50,816 nucleotides of DNA, from NCBI GenBank assembly GCA_003567625.1, contig PWZB01000018.1:1-50816 (forward strand), read 5' to 3'. The stretch comes from Bacteroidales bacterium. Lineage in GTDB: Bacteria; Bacteroidota; Bacteroidia; Bacteroidales; UBA7960. Of the stretch, positions 1-7,528 are shown piece by piece (the stretch's first letter is position 1; every line of letters begins with the position of its first letter). A program made the translations under genes and the position numbers. The notes under the pieces are model-generated. The model saw nothing but the letters and a program-made list of their open reading frames with translations. It did not search any database and was not told where the DNA came from.

Positions 1-10
1 AGATATTCAG

Positions 11-52
11 TTCTTTGTGAGTCTTTGAGCCTTTGAGTCTTTGTGGCTATAA
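11..52. repeat. degenerate 'gtctttgag/gtctttgtggc' repeat at left edge
   Basis: Short tandem-like words (gagtctttgag, cctttgagtctttgtggctata) precede the insertion element. A related 'actaagacacaaaaacactaag' text lies in inverse orientation at the right edge of the window. It is non-coding; I see no gene in the first 147 bases. Confidence 0.35.
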
Positions 53-147
53 TGAATTAAAGTTTATAATCAAATAATTTTAATTTCTTTTGTAGTGACT
101 GATAATAAAAGAAAATAAGAATTTTTTAAACTCTTAACCGGACACTA

Positions 148-171
148 GTGTCAAGTCAACTTGATATTGTC
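148..171. repeat. IS630 terminal inverted repeat, left
   Basis: Starts gtgtcaagtcaacttg. It is the inverse of 1320-1343 with a single mismatch. The preceding TA is the likely target duplication. Confidence 0.9.
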
Positions 172-833
172 GGATAAAGTCTTTTTAACTTCAGCCTTGC
201 ATCATCTGTTTTGAATTGCCAGTTTATCATTGATTTCTTATTGTTTCTATTTTGCTGCCAAGCGTTTACCTCTTGTCTGATTGTTGTCATGTTGTCAATT
301 CTCCGGTTCAGACATTGCCCCATCAGCACGTTTAATTCTATTTCCGCCATATTTAACCAACTACCATGCTTTGGTGTATAAATAAACTCAAACCGATCCC
401 ATATTCGTTTTGCCTCTGCCGGCGGAAATGTTTCATACAATGCTGATGGCTTATGTGTGTTCAAGTTGTCCATAACGAGCCTAATCTTTTTAGCTTTGTG
501 ATAATGTTTGTCAGCAATCTCTTTTATAAATCCGGCCCAATCTGTTTTTGTTTTGCTTGTTAATACTTTTACATAACGTTTGCCCTTTAATGGTTCATTG
601 GCCATGAAAATATTTGCCACACCTTTCCTTTCATATTCATAATCCTCTCTTGCATCCTGTCCCGGTTTTCGAGCAATGGGATTGCGAGTTTGTTTTATCA
701 GTTGCTTGGGTGATTCATCCATGCATACAACAGGAAATAGCTCATCGTAAGGGGTCTTGTAAACATCCAACACCAATTCCATATGTGCAACAAAATCACT
801 GTTCTCAAGTGGAGGGATCACCCATCCTCTCAC
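156..833 (-). CDS. IS630 transposase, DDE catalytic part (frame B)
   Basis: This is the catalytic half of an IS630-type transposase. The acidic triad is visible: D in VVCMDES, D in LVMDNLNTH, and E in WLNMAEIEL, in the usual DDE_3 order and spacing. The frame stays open upstream of the first Met, through residues that read KPWKVRGWVIPP. In homologues this stretch continues directly from the helix-turn-helix part, so this ORF is probably not translated from its own start. It is more likely produced by a -1 shift on the A-rich tract (about 853-860) near the end of frame A. The stop lies just inside the left inverted repeat. Confidence 0.88.
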   Translation of the reverse strand: MRGWVIPPLENSDFVAHMELVLDVYKTPYDELFPVVCMDESPKQLIKQTRNPIARKPGQDAREDYEYERKGVANIFMANEPLKGKRYVKVLTSKTKTDWAGFIKEIADKHYHKAKKIRLVMDNLNTHKPSALYETFPPAEAKRIWDRFEFIYTPKHGSWLNMAEIELNVLMGQCLNRRIDNMTTIRQEVNAWQQNRNNKKSMINWQFKTDDARLKLKRLYPTISS

Positions 834-1288
834 TTTCCACGGCTTGATTTCGTTTTTTTTAAAACCCGACGTACAGTTTCATGCGAAATGTTGTCGGTAT
901 ATTTCATCTCAACCATTTTGTCTGCAAGCAGGCGCAGTGACCAACGTGAGTATCCTTCAGGAGCCTCGCTGCAACTAAGTGCTATTAAATGAGCTTCAAA
1001 GTCGCCATCTGCTTTTTTAGGACCCTTTTTAGGGTAAGGCTTCCTGTCCATACACTCTTCAAAGCCTTCCTCTACAAAACGTTGTTTTACACGCTCCACT
1101 GTCTTTGTATTGATATGTAACACCTGTGCAATTTGTTCGTTTGACAACTTTTGGCCTTTGGGGCTTTCATCTGAATTGAGCAGAACACAGGCATTCCGAT
1201 ATTGCTGAGAAGTGTGTTTCCCTTTACCCAAAACAGCTTGAAGTTGTTCACGTTCTTCTTTTTTTAATGTAACCTTGTATCTTACCAT
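830..1288 (-). CDS. IS630 transposase, N-terminal HTH part (frame A)
   Basis: The DNA-binding half of the transposase has a winged/helix-turn-helix region of the HTH_29/HTH_32 kind (LSNEQIAQVLHINTKTVERV), then a second helical segment ending HETVRRVLKKTKSS. I start it at MVRYKVTLKK because the earlier Met lies inside the terminal repeat. Near the 3' end, eight A residues in the coding strand (tttt-aaaaaaaa-cg) form an A_AAA_AAA slippery site. A -1 slip there joins this frame to the DDE frame, giving the family-typical KKNE..PW junction. Confidence 0.88.
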   Translation of the reverse strand: MVRYKVTLKKEEREQLQAVLGKGKHTSQQYRNACVLLNSDESPKGQKLSNEQIAQVLHINTKTVERVKQRFVEEGFEECMDRKPYPKKGPKKADGDFEAHLIALSCSEAPEGYSRWSLRLLADKMVEMKYTDNISHETVRRVLKKTKSSRGK

Positions 1289-1319
1289 CGTTTTTGCCCG
1301 CAATATACAAAATAAAACG

Positions 1320-1343
1320 GACAATATCAAGTTGACATGACAC
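1320..1343. repeat. IS630 terminal inverted repeat, right
   Basis: Ends caagttgacatgacac and is followed by TA. It pairs with the left repeat at 23 of 24 positions. Confidence 0.9.
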
Positions 1344-1356
1344 TAGTGTCAATTTA

Positions 1357-1707
1357 TTAAGAACCATTAATTATTCTTTGTAATTGATGCTTTAGTTTTG
1401 GTAAGTGATTATTAATAATATCCCAAACTTCTTCTTCATCAATTCCGAAATAGTCATGTGCAATAATATTCCGGAAAGCATAAACTTTTGACCATTCAAT
1501 ATTATCATGTTCATTTCGAAATGGCTCGCTTAATTTTCCAACCGTTTCGCCTAATACAACAAAATTCATTAACGTTGCATCAAAAGTTTTTGAGTCGGAT
1601 ACAAATTCATCTACAACAGAAAAACATGAAGTGTATTCAAAAATTCGGTCAATTGTCTGTATCAATAGTTTTGTTGACAGTATATCCTTCTCATACATAA
1701 ATAACAT
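1357..1707 (-). CDS. hepT: HepT-like toxin (DUF86 / HEPN ribonuclease)
   Basis: A 116-aa all-helical protein with the HEPN motif R-x4-H-x-Y, here RNIIAHDY near residue 80. In characterised HepT/MntA pairs the HEPN protein is an RNase toxin whose Tyr is AMPylated by the partner nucleotidyltransferase. It overlaps the upstream mntA-like gene by 17 bases, the usual order for this module. A second Met (MYEKD) three residues in is an alternative start. It lies immediately beside the IS630 element. Family assignment is firm; toxicity is inferred. Confidence 0.88.
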   Translation of the reverse strand: MLFMYEKDILSTKLLIQTIDRIFEYTSCFSVVDEFVSDSKTFDATLMNFVVLGETVGKLSEPFRNEHDNIEWSKVYAFRNIIAHDYFGIDEEEVWDIINNHLPKLKHQLQRIINGS

Positions 1708-1990
1708 CTTTTAGTACTAAATCTCTGAATAATGGTTTTATTGAACGTTCTCGGCACAGATCTATATCTTTATTAAACTCTCTCTTTAACATTTCCCTTA
1801 ATTCAATTTTTTTTTCAAAAATATTATCTATACCACGCGGCATTTCAATTATAATATCAATATCACTGTTCTTATTTTGCTCATTTCGTGCATAAGAACC
1901 AAATAAACCAATTTTTATGACATCAAATTTATCATGAAACAAATCTTTGTTGCTAGATAAATAATCTAATATTTCCTGCTTTTCCGGCAT
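1691..1990 (-). CDS. mntA: MntA-like nucleotidyltransferase antitoxin
   Basis: A 99-aa minimal nucleotidyltransferase with the core GS-x10-D-x-D motif (GLFGSYARNEQNKNSDID; residues about 29-46). The family AMPylates a Tyr of the HEPN partner HepT and thereby neutralises it. The gene is first in a two-gene unit and its 3' end overlaps hepT. The motif is complete, so the protein is probably active. Confidence 0.88.
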   Translation of the reverse strand: MPEKQEILDYLSSNKDLFHDKFDVIKIGLFGSYARNEQNKNSDIDIIIEMPRGIDNIFEKKIELREMLKREFNKDIDLCRERSIKPLFRDLVLKDVIYV

Positions 1991-2083
1991 GGTATTTTTT
2001 TATTTTAAAACCAGTAGCTAAATATTAATCACTAATCAAAAATACGGAAAAAATAATTAAACTGTAAAAAAAATTCAGCTTAA

Positions 2084-2662
2084 TCAAAACGGTACCACTT
2101 TCTCCCTTTGATTTTTCAAAGCTTCAACATACCATACGAATTCATCCAAAAACCTTGCAGTTGATTTTTCTACAATATCATTCTTTGGAACTAAATCATC
2201 ATTGAATAATTCTCCGATAGTTATAAAAGGAAGCATTGATGATATAGATGGCATTCCCAATTCACCAAGAATTGCCCTCAGATGCACGGCTGCTCTCACA
2301 CCTCCGAAAATACCTGCTGAATAACAAGCAATTGCGGAAGGTTTAAATAAGTATTCACTTTGAAAATGATCCAGAATATTTTTAAGCGCCGGTGGAATGC
2401 TATGATTATATTCGCCTGATACGATCAAAAAACCGTCGGTTTGATTAAAAATCGTTGCAAGTTGCTCCATTTGAGCAGGAGCTTCTCCTTTTTCATATTC
2501 CTTGTACATCTTGTCGAGAAATGGTAAATTATATTCCAAAGGATCAATGAGATAAGTCTTAAGTCCTCTTTCCTTAACCTTCTTTTCAAGATATTTGGCT
2601 GCTACAATCCCTTGGCGCTCAGTACGCACAGAACCGTATATAATGCTTATTGTATGTTTCAT
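2084..2662 (-). CDS. NADPH-dependent FMN reductase
   Basis: A 192-aa flavodoxin-fold protein of the NADPH_dep_FMN_red family. The N-terminal phosphate-binding loop reads IIYGSVRTERQG, and the family signature GEYNHSIPPALKNILDH (residues about 104-120) is complete. Members reduce FMN, quinones or azo compounds at the expense of NAD(P)H in the cytoplasm; the substrate cannot be read from sequence. It is a single gene 160 bases downstream of the histidine methyltransferase gene and on the same strand. Confidence 0.85.
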   Translation of the reverse strand: MKHTISIIYGSVRTERQGIVAAKYLEKKVKERGLKTYLIDPLEYNLPFLDKMYKEYEKGEAPAQMEQLATIFNQTDGFLIVSGEYNHSIPPALKNILDHFQSEYLFKPSAIACYSAGIFGGVRAAVHLRAILGELGMPSISSMLPFITIGELFNDDLVPKNDIVEKSTARFLDEFVWYVEALKNQREKVVPF

Positions 2663-2730
2663 TTGTGTAAAATTTGGTTAATTAATAAGTGTAATTTTTC
2701 GAAAAAAGCTATTTAATGATTATCAAAGAT

Positions 2731-2770
2731 GTAACCGATCACCGAATACCGATTACCGATCACCGGTTAC
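2731..2770. repeat. small repeat with inverted ends
   Basis: Two direct copies of ACCGATCACCG (2734-2744 and 2755-2765) are bracketed by the 7-bp inverted repeat GTAACCG/CGGTTAC. It lies between two minus-strand genes. It could be an RNA hairpin or a repeat relic; no function is assigned. Confidence 0.4.
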
Positions 2771-2822
2771 TGAACACCTTTCTCCCCTTCCAGTCTATAA
2801 ATGAGCTTATAAAATAAATATC

Positions 2823-3815
2823 TTATACAGCAAAATGTACCACAGAAAACCATTTTTTTTCATCTGTATAAACATCTAAAATTTTGAAATTGCAGCTCTC
2901 AGCCAGGTTTTTTATATACCCAGTTGAATATTTATGTGAATTTTCAGTATGAATGGTTTCTCCTTTATTAATTATAATATTACCGGAGATATGCGGGCTG
3001 GTTATTTTAAGCTCTTTGTTTGCTTTTAAATGCATCTCAATCCTTGATTCTGCCTCATTAAAGTAAGCCAGGTGCTCAAAATCATTTATGTTAAAATTAG
3101 TTTCTGCAATTTTATTGGCAACCCTTAAAATATTTTTATTGAACTCTGAAGTTACCTGTTGACTATCGTTATAAGTTCTTTCAAGTATCGATTTATCCTT
3201 TACCATATCTATACCCAGTAAAAACTCATCACCTTTTTGCATACATGCCCTTATGTTTTTTATGAATTTCTCTGCCTGCTCTGAAGTGAAATTTCCCAAA
3301 GTGCTTCCGAAAAAACAGTAAAGCCGGGTTGAGCGTCTGGGTATCATGTCTATTTGCGATAAAAAATCGGCAACAATTCCATGAATTTTAATTTCCGGAA
3401 AATCATTTTCAAAAACCCCGGTGGTTTTTTTAATGTAAGCCTGGCTATAGTCAACGGGCAGATATAGAATGCTTTTTAAAACATCTTCACGAGCAGCACT
3501 TAAAAGTATATGCATTTTTGACCCGTCACCATTACCGAGTTCTACAATGTCTTTATTTATTAAATTTCCGGCAATCTGTGGAGCTATATTTTTAAGAATC
3601 GATTTTTCTGTTCGGGTGGGATAGTATTCATCAAGTTTTGTAATTTCATCGAATAAACCTGACCCCTTTTTGTCATAAAAAAACTTACTGGGGATGTACT
3701 TTTGTTTTGAGCTAAGGCCGTCAATAATTTCTTTAACAAAATCATTATTGTCAATTTTTTGCAGGAAATTACTGAAAATAACCTTCTTATTTTTCATTTT
3801 ATTGCTATTGCTCAT
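2823..3815 (-). CDS. eanA: L-histidine N-alpha-methyltransferase (EgtD/EanA family)
   Basis: A 330-aa SAM methyltransferase of the DUF2260/EgtD type, which trimethylates the histidine amino group to hercynine. The family N-terminal block is present (IPSKFFYDKKGSGLFDEIT, then LDEYYPTRTE, residues 41-70), as are the SAM loop ELGNGDGSK (92-100), the PVDYSQ motif and FFGSTLGNF. The length matches EgtD. There is no EgtB-type sulfoxide synthase nearby. Instead the upstream gene on the same strand is a rhodanese-like protein resembling EanB, so this is better read as EanA of the anaerobic ergothioneine pathway. A repeat element separates the two genes, so co-transcription is not certain. Confidence 0.85.
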   Translation of the reverse strand: MSNSNKMKNKKVIFSNFLQKIDNNDFVKEIIDGLSSKQKYIPSKFFYDKKGSGLFDEITKLDEYYPTRTEKSILKNIAPQIAGNLINKDIVELGNGDGSKMHILLSAAREDVLKSILYLPVDYSQAYIKKTTGVFENDFPEIKIHGIVADFLSQIDMIPRRSTRLYCFFGSTLGNFTSEQAEKFIKNIRACMQKGDEFLLGIDMVKDKSILERTYNDSQQVTSEFNKNILRVANKIAETNFNINDFEHLAYFNEAESRIEMHLKANKELKITSPHISGNIIINKGETIHTENSHKYSTGYIKNLAESCNFKILDVYTDEKKWFSVVHFAV

Positions 3816-3838
3816 ATAATAATAGTAAAGGTTTTTAA

Positions 3839-4106
3839 TTAGTGTCTGCCCATAAAGTTTAACTAAAATTTAAAAAAGCACCAAATAACAAGCACCAAAT
3901 AACTGCCGAAGACCACGAACACATTAAAAATTAAACATTATGTGAGTAAATAAATTCCAATTTTCTAAATATCAATGACCAAAACAAAACGGGGCTGATT
4001 TGGAATTTTGGAAATTGGGATTTGAAATTTATTTGTTATTTGTAATTTGAGATTTGTTATTTCATTCAATTATCGATAAATGTTAGACTTTATGGATAAA
4101 CACTAA
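3839..4106. repeat. MITE-like element with 25-bp terminal inverted repeats
   Basis: The ends begin TTAGTGTCTGCCCATAAAG and, read inward from the other side, TTAGTGTTTATCCATAAAG. Twenty-one of the 25 terminal positions match in inverted orientation. There is no coding capacity. The interior holds AT-rich words such as gcaccaaataacaa, shared with 29846-30076. It accounts for the 318-base gap between the two ergothioneine-type genes. Confidence 0.65.
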
Positions 4107-4133
4107 TTGAGCAAGTGAAAAAATACCAGTCTA

Positions 4134-5414
4134 CTATTTTGGATATCCTGTTTCCACCGGATTGCTTTCATCATTGCTCCATGCAAACCAGCCGCCGTCA
4201 AAAACGGATACTTTTGGCCAACCCATCAGATATGCATTGAAGAAAGCTTCACTACCGCGCCAACCTGTACCACAGTAAAATGCATTATGATTTTCGCGCT
4301 TCACACCGGAATCCAGCAAATTCTTTTCGATTTCCCTAAATTCGCGTGTTGTATGATCAAGGTTGCAATAATTTTCCATATGATAAGCATCGCTGCCGCA
4401 ATCACTGAAAACAGCACCCGGAATACGTCCTTTCTTATCAATATAGTTATATCCACTTACTTCTCCAATATATTCAGGCCAACTTCTTACGCAGATCAGA
4501 TCCCCATCAGGGGATTTAAGCAATTCTTTTGCCTCGGGCAAGTCAACGGCTAATTCAGGATTTGCAGGTATATCAATACCAAACTCTGTTTCAGGCTTTT
4601 CAGGCACATCTTCCTCACTTATATCATAGCCGGCATCAACCCATGATTGATATCCACCATTAAGCACTTTCACATCTTTTACCCCGGCATACATCATAAT
4701 GAATGCGCACCGCATTGCTCCTAAGTGTCCTGCAGCACTGCCGGGAAAAGGATCTTCATTTTTTGGAAATAAAAACTTCCCGTAGAGTATCACTGTAGTA
4801 TCAGCTGTTATTCCATGCTTAAGCAGGGTTTCCCTTATCTCTTCCGGAGAATGCCTGTCCCACGTGTCATGTGATTCCAAATCCAATGTATTAAGGTCTA
4901 TAGCTTGTGGTACATGACCACTCAAATAAGCATCCCTGTTTCTATAGTGAGTGTGACAGATCACATATTTTCTTGAATTTAAATGAGGAGGCTTCTTGCC
5001 ATCAATCAAGTCTTTTAACCATGAAGCCGGAACCAACTGCTGATATCTTGGCAAATTTTCCATAGGTAAATCTGCATCTTTACACCATTCATCAACAAAA
5101 TCATAGTAGATGCTGATATCTTTATGACCGGTTTTCTGTAAATGTGCTGCAACCAATTCAGTATCCTCTTCGTCGTATCCATATATTGTAAGGCTGGTAT
5201 CAGGAGTGATGCCTTTAGATCTTACTATTTCTATCCAATCCATGTATTTAGTCCATGCGGCCGGCAAGCTATTAGCCCCCTTAATATGGCCACTCCTGGT
5301 TTCACCCTTCAATTGCCAACCATTGTATGCGTCAACCGGGCGTACATCCAAAATTTTTATTTGTGAGTTTTTTAGTTTTGAATAAACTTCTTTGGTACTT
5401 ATTCTTTTTAACAT
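4134..5414 (-). CDS. eanB: EanB-like rhodanese-type sulfurtransferase (ergothioneine synthase candidate)
   Basis: A 426-aa protein made of repeated rhodanese modules. Only the last has a Cys active loop (YCGTGWRGS, Cys381); the equivalent loops of the earlier modules read YGYDEED and LYGKF. In Chlorobium limicola EanB (recalled from the literature) a persulfide on Cys412 and Tyr353 convert hercynine to ergothioneine using polysulfide. Here Tyr322 lies exactly 59 residues before Cys381, the same spacing, and Glu314 sits where I recall Glu345. With the EgtD-type gene downstream on the same strand, EanB is the best call. A generic thiosulfate sulfurtransferase is the alternative. The gene follows the MarR gene by 39 bases. 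Confidence 0.75.
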   Translation of the reverse strand: MLKRISTKEVYSKLKNSQIKILDVRPVDAYNGWQLKGETRSGHIKGANSLPAAWTKYMDWIEIVRSKGITPDTSLTIYGYDEEDTELVAAHLQKTGHKDISIYYDFVDEWCKDADLPMENLPRYQQLVPASWLKDLIDGKKPPHLNSRKYVICHTHYRNRDAYLSGHVPQAIDLNTLDLESHDTWDRHSPEEIRETLLKHGITADTTVILYGKFLFPKNEDPFPGSAAGHLGAMRCAFIMMYAGVKDVKVLNGGYQSWVDAGYDISEEDVPEKPETEFGIDIPANPELAVDLPEAKELLKSPDGDLICVRSWPEYIGEVSGYNYIDKKGRIPGAVFSDCGSDAYHMENYCNLDHTTREFREIEKNLLDSGVKRENHNAFYCGTGWRGSEAFFNAYLMGWPKVSVFDGGWFAWSNDESNPVETGYPK

Positions 5415-5453
5415 AGAAACGATTTTCTTTATATTGCCTTTGATTAACTTTAA

Positions 5454-5912
5454 TTAACTCAAATTACCAGTATCCGATTCAAGGTTTTTTTTAACTCTTA
5501 TCAAATAATCTATTAGCTGCTCCTCCTCCACCTTCGAAAAGCCCTCAAAAGCATTGTTTAATGTATTTTCAGCAAGGGGTACAACTGTCTCAAAAAACTT
5601 ACTCCCCTTATCTGTTAATTTTACAAGGTTATGTCTCTTATCGGTTTCATGAATTTCCCGCTTGACAAGCCCGGCAGATTCAAGCTTATCAATAACACGT
5701 TTTACTTTTACTTTGTCAATCCAAAGAAAATGAACAATTTCCTGCTGAGTACGATTTGGGTGTTTTTTTAATAATGAAATGACACTCCATGATATAGGAT
5801 CAAGATCAATGTCATTATTATCAAATTGTTTTTGCAAATTCTTACCAAGCCCTTTGGAAATTTGACGTGATAACATCCCTAAAGACCTGGGAAATTGATA
5901 CTTTCTAGCCAT
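5454..5912 (-). CDS. MarR-family transcriptional regulator
   Basis: A 152-aa winged-helix regulator. The recognition region reads RTQQEIVHFLWIDKVKVKRVIDKLESAGLVKRE, followed by the wing ETDKRHNLVKLTDKG, which is the MarR DKR signature. It is divergent from the reductive dehalogenase gene, with 138 bases between them, and 39 bases upstream of the EanB-like gene on its own strand. MarR-type repressors are known to control reductive dehalogenase genes in organohalide-respiring bacteria (Rdh2R in Dehalococcoides). It may therefore control both directions. The ligand is unknown. Confidence 0.88.
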   Translation of the reverse strand: MARKYQFPRSLGMLSRQISKGLGKNLQKQFDNNDIDLDPISWSVISLLKKHPNRTQQEIVHFLWIDKVKVKRVIDKLESAGLVKREIHETDKRHNLVKLTDKGSKFFETVVPLAENTLNNAFEGFSKVEEEQLIDYLIRVKKNLESDTGNLS

Positions 5913-6007
5913 TATGCAAATAATTAATTATTGCCAAATTATTACAAATATCAATATTTATTTAATAAAGACAATAAGAATAAGAAATTTTTTGTAAAAC
6001 TAATTAA

Positions 6008-6034
6008 TAGTTTCAAAAGAAACTAATATATTTG
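6008..6034 (+). promoter_or_regulatory. rdhA promoter with overlapping palindromic operator
   Basis: A perfect 7-bp inverted repeat with a 4-base spacer, TAGTTTC-AAAA-GAAACTA (6008-6025), directly precedes TATATTTG (6027-6034). The latter matches the Bacteroidota -7 box TAnnTTTG. The palindrome covers the position of the -33 element, so a protein bound there should block transcription. The divergent MarR gene is the obvious candidate binder. The match to the -33 consensus itself is weak. Confidence 0.6.
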
Positions 6035-6050
6035 TAAAAAAAATAGAGTT

Positions 6051-7508
6051 ATGGATAGAAGAAAGTTCATCAAGTATGCCGGTTTGGCTAGTGGATCTCT
6101 TGCATTAGCTGGTGTTTCAGCAGGAAGTTTTATGGCCGACCGCAGCAAAGACAGTTATACCGGATGGGGCCGGACGCCTTACGGTAAAGACCAGTTTTTT
6201 AACAGAACTCCTTTCCTGGTGGAAAAACCAACGTACCAGGTAGTAGGAAAACCCGAAAGGATAACTTACGTTGAAAACATATTCAGAAGGAACGCCGAGT
6301 TATACAGGTTGCTAATGGATCGTCATCCTGATGGTATAACATGGGATAAAAGCCAGGGCATAGAAGGTTTGCCGGAACCTTTAAAAACATATTACACTAA
6401 TCATCCTTCAGCATTTGAAGAATTCTTTCGTATGAGGGAAAAAGCCAGGGAGCAAAGGGCTAATTGGGAAAAGTACAAAGATAAGTATCATCTGGCAGAA
6501 GCCTGGTCCACGGCACATTCAAGTTTTTTGCGAGGCCCTGAACCGTTTCCGGCTGAACCATCGGGCCCGCCGGAGGAAGCAGATTTTAGAGGTGTAAACC
6601 CCAACCCTTTACCTCTTAAATCGCCTGAGCACGGATCAAAGCTAATTAAAAAGATAGCTCATTCTTTTGGTGCAACACTTGTAGGAATAGCCAGGATAAA
6701 GAAAGAATGGGTATATCAGGGTTCCTTAAGAGGCGTGGGACGGGTTGATTTTGAAGTGCCCAAACATTGGAAATACGCTGTAGTATTTGCTGTGCCGCAC
6801 GAATGGGAATCATTTTACGCTAATCCTGTTTACGGCACATCGTATGATGCATATTCGATGCTACGTTATATTTCGGGTAAGCTGGAAGTTTTTATAAAGG
6901 AGATTGGTTATTCGGCCCGCTCTCATGTTCCTCCTGGCCAGTATGATTTGATAATGCCGCCTTTAGGAATAGACGCGGGATTGGGTGAACTTGGCAGAAA
7001 CGGGATACTCATCACCCCCGAGTTGGGTGGCAATACCCGCCTTGCAGCAATTTCAACAGATATGCCGCTTGAAGCAGACAAGCCAATAGATGCAGGTATT
7101 AACAAGTTTTGCAAAAAGTGTAAAATTTGTGCCGAGGAGTGTCCAAGTGGCTCTATCAGTTTTGATGATGCACCAAAACACGTTACCAGGGGCTTTAAAA
7201 GATGGAAAATTGACCAGGACAAATGCTACACAGCATGGAATTCATTTGCGACAAGTCATGCCAAAGGATGCCGCATATGTCTGGCGGTCTGCCCATATTC
7301 CAGGAAAAACAACTGGATACACACGCTTGCACGTGAAGTTGATCCGCGCGATCCAACAGGGCTAACAGGAAAAGCAATGCTGGAAATGCAGAAGAATTTC
7401 TTCGATTACCCGGGTGCAAATGAATATCTTCCACCACCCGACGGTAATAACAAAACTTTTGGAAAACCCCCTGATTGGCTTTTAACTGAAGAATGGTTTG
7501 ATGTATAA
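6051..7508 (+). CDS. rdhA: reductive dehalogenase catalytic subunit RdhA
   Basis: A 485-aa TAT-exported corrinoid iron-sulfur enzyme that removes halogens from organic compounds with electrons from the membrane. It has an N-terminal twin-arginine signal (RRKFIK, then a hydrophobic stretch to about residue 27). The core block GLGELGRNGILITPELGGNTR (about 310-330) is typical of RdhA. There are two ferredoxin-like clusters: C354-x2-C357-x2-C360-x3-CP, and C392 followed by C407-x2-C410-x3-CP. Length and architecture fit respiratory RdhA rather than the longer catabolic type. An RdhB-like anchor and an FMN-binding protein follow closely. The substrate cannot be predicted, and the enzyme could act on natural marine organohalides. 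Confidence 0.93.
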   Translation: MDRRKFIKYAGLASGSLALAGVSAGSFMADRSKDSYTGWGRTPYGKDQFFNRTPFLVEKPTYQVVGKPERITYVENIFRRNAELYRLLMDRHPDGITWDKSQGIEGLPEPLKTYYTNHPSAFEEFFRMREKAREQRANWEKYKDKYHLAEAWSTAHSSFLRGPEPFPAEPSGPPEEADFRGVNPNPLPLKSPEHGSKLIKKIAHSFGATLVGIARIKKEWVYQGSLRGVGRVDFEVPKHWKYAVVFAVPHEWESFYANPVYGTSYDAYSMLRYISGKLEVFIKEIGYSARSHVPPGQYDLIMPPLGIDAGLGELGRNGILITPELGGNTRLAAISTDMPLEADKPIDAGINKFCKKCKICAEECPSGSISFDDAPKHVTRGFKRWKIDQDKCYTAWNSFATSHAKGCRICLAVCPYSRKNNWIHTLAREVDPRDPTGLTGKAMLEMQKNFFDYPGANEYLPPPDGNNKTFGKPPDWLLTEEWFDV

Positions 7509-7528
7509 ATTAATTATAAAGAAAAAAC

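Larger units (their letters stand above)
148..1343 (-). mobile_element. IS630-family insertion sequence, apparently intact
   Basis: A 1196 bp element is bounded by 24-bp terminal inverted repeats (148-171 and 1320-1343; 23 of 24 positions complementary). A TA dinucleotide lies directly outside each end (146-147 and 1344-1345), as expected for the TA duplication of IS630/Tc1-type elements. It encodes two overlapping minus-strand reading frames, an N-terminal helix-turn-helix part and a C-terminal DDE part. Removing the element and one TA would restore the palindrome gacactagtgtc, so it inserted in the centre of a CTAG palindrome. Both ends are present and no internal stop is seen other than the frame switch, so the element may still be active. 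Confidence 0.92.

Noticed and set aside
7331..7346. parS-like cttgcacgtgaagttg inside rdhA
   Set aside because: The match is weaker than the parA site and is explained by coding sequence far from parAB.
7195..7437. Minus-strand and alternative-frame ORFs across rdhA (6923-7437)
   Set aside because: They are antisense or frame shadows of a well-supported gene and show no conserved motifs.
6051..7508. Epoxyqueuosine reductase (QueG)
   Set aside because: The protein has a TAT signal, the RdhA core sequence and RdhB-like and FMN-binding neighbours, all of which favour a true reductive dehalogenase.
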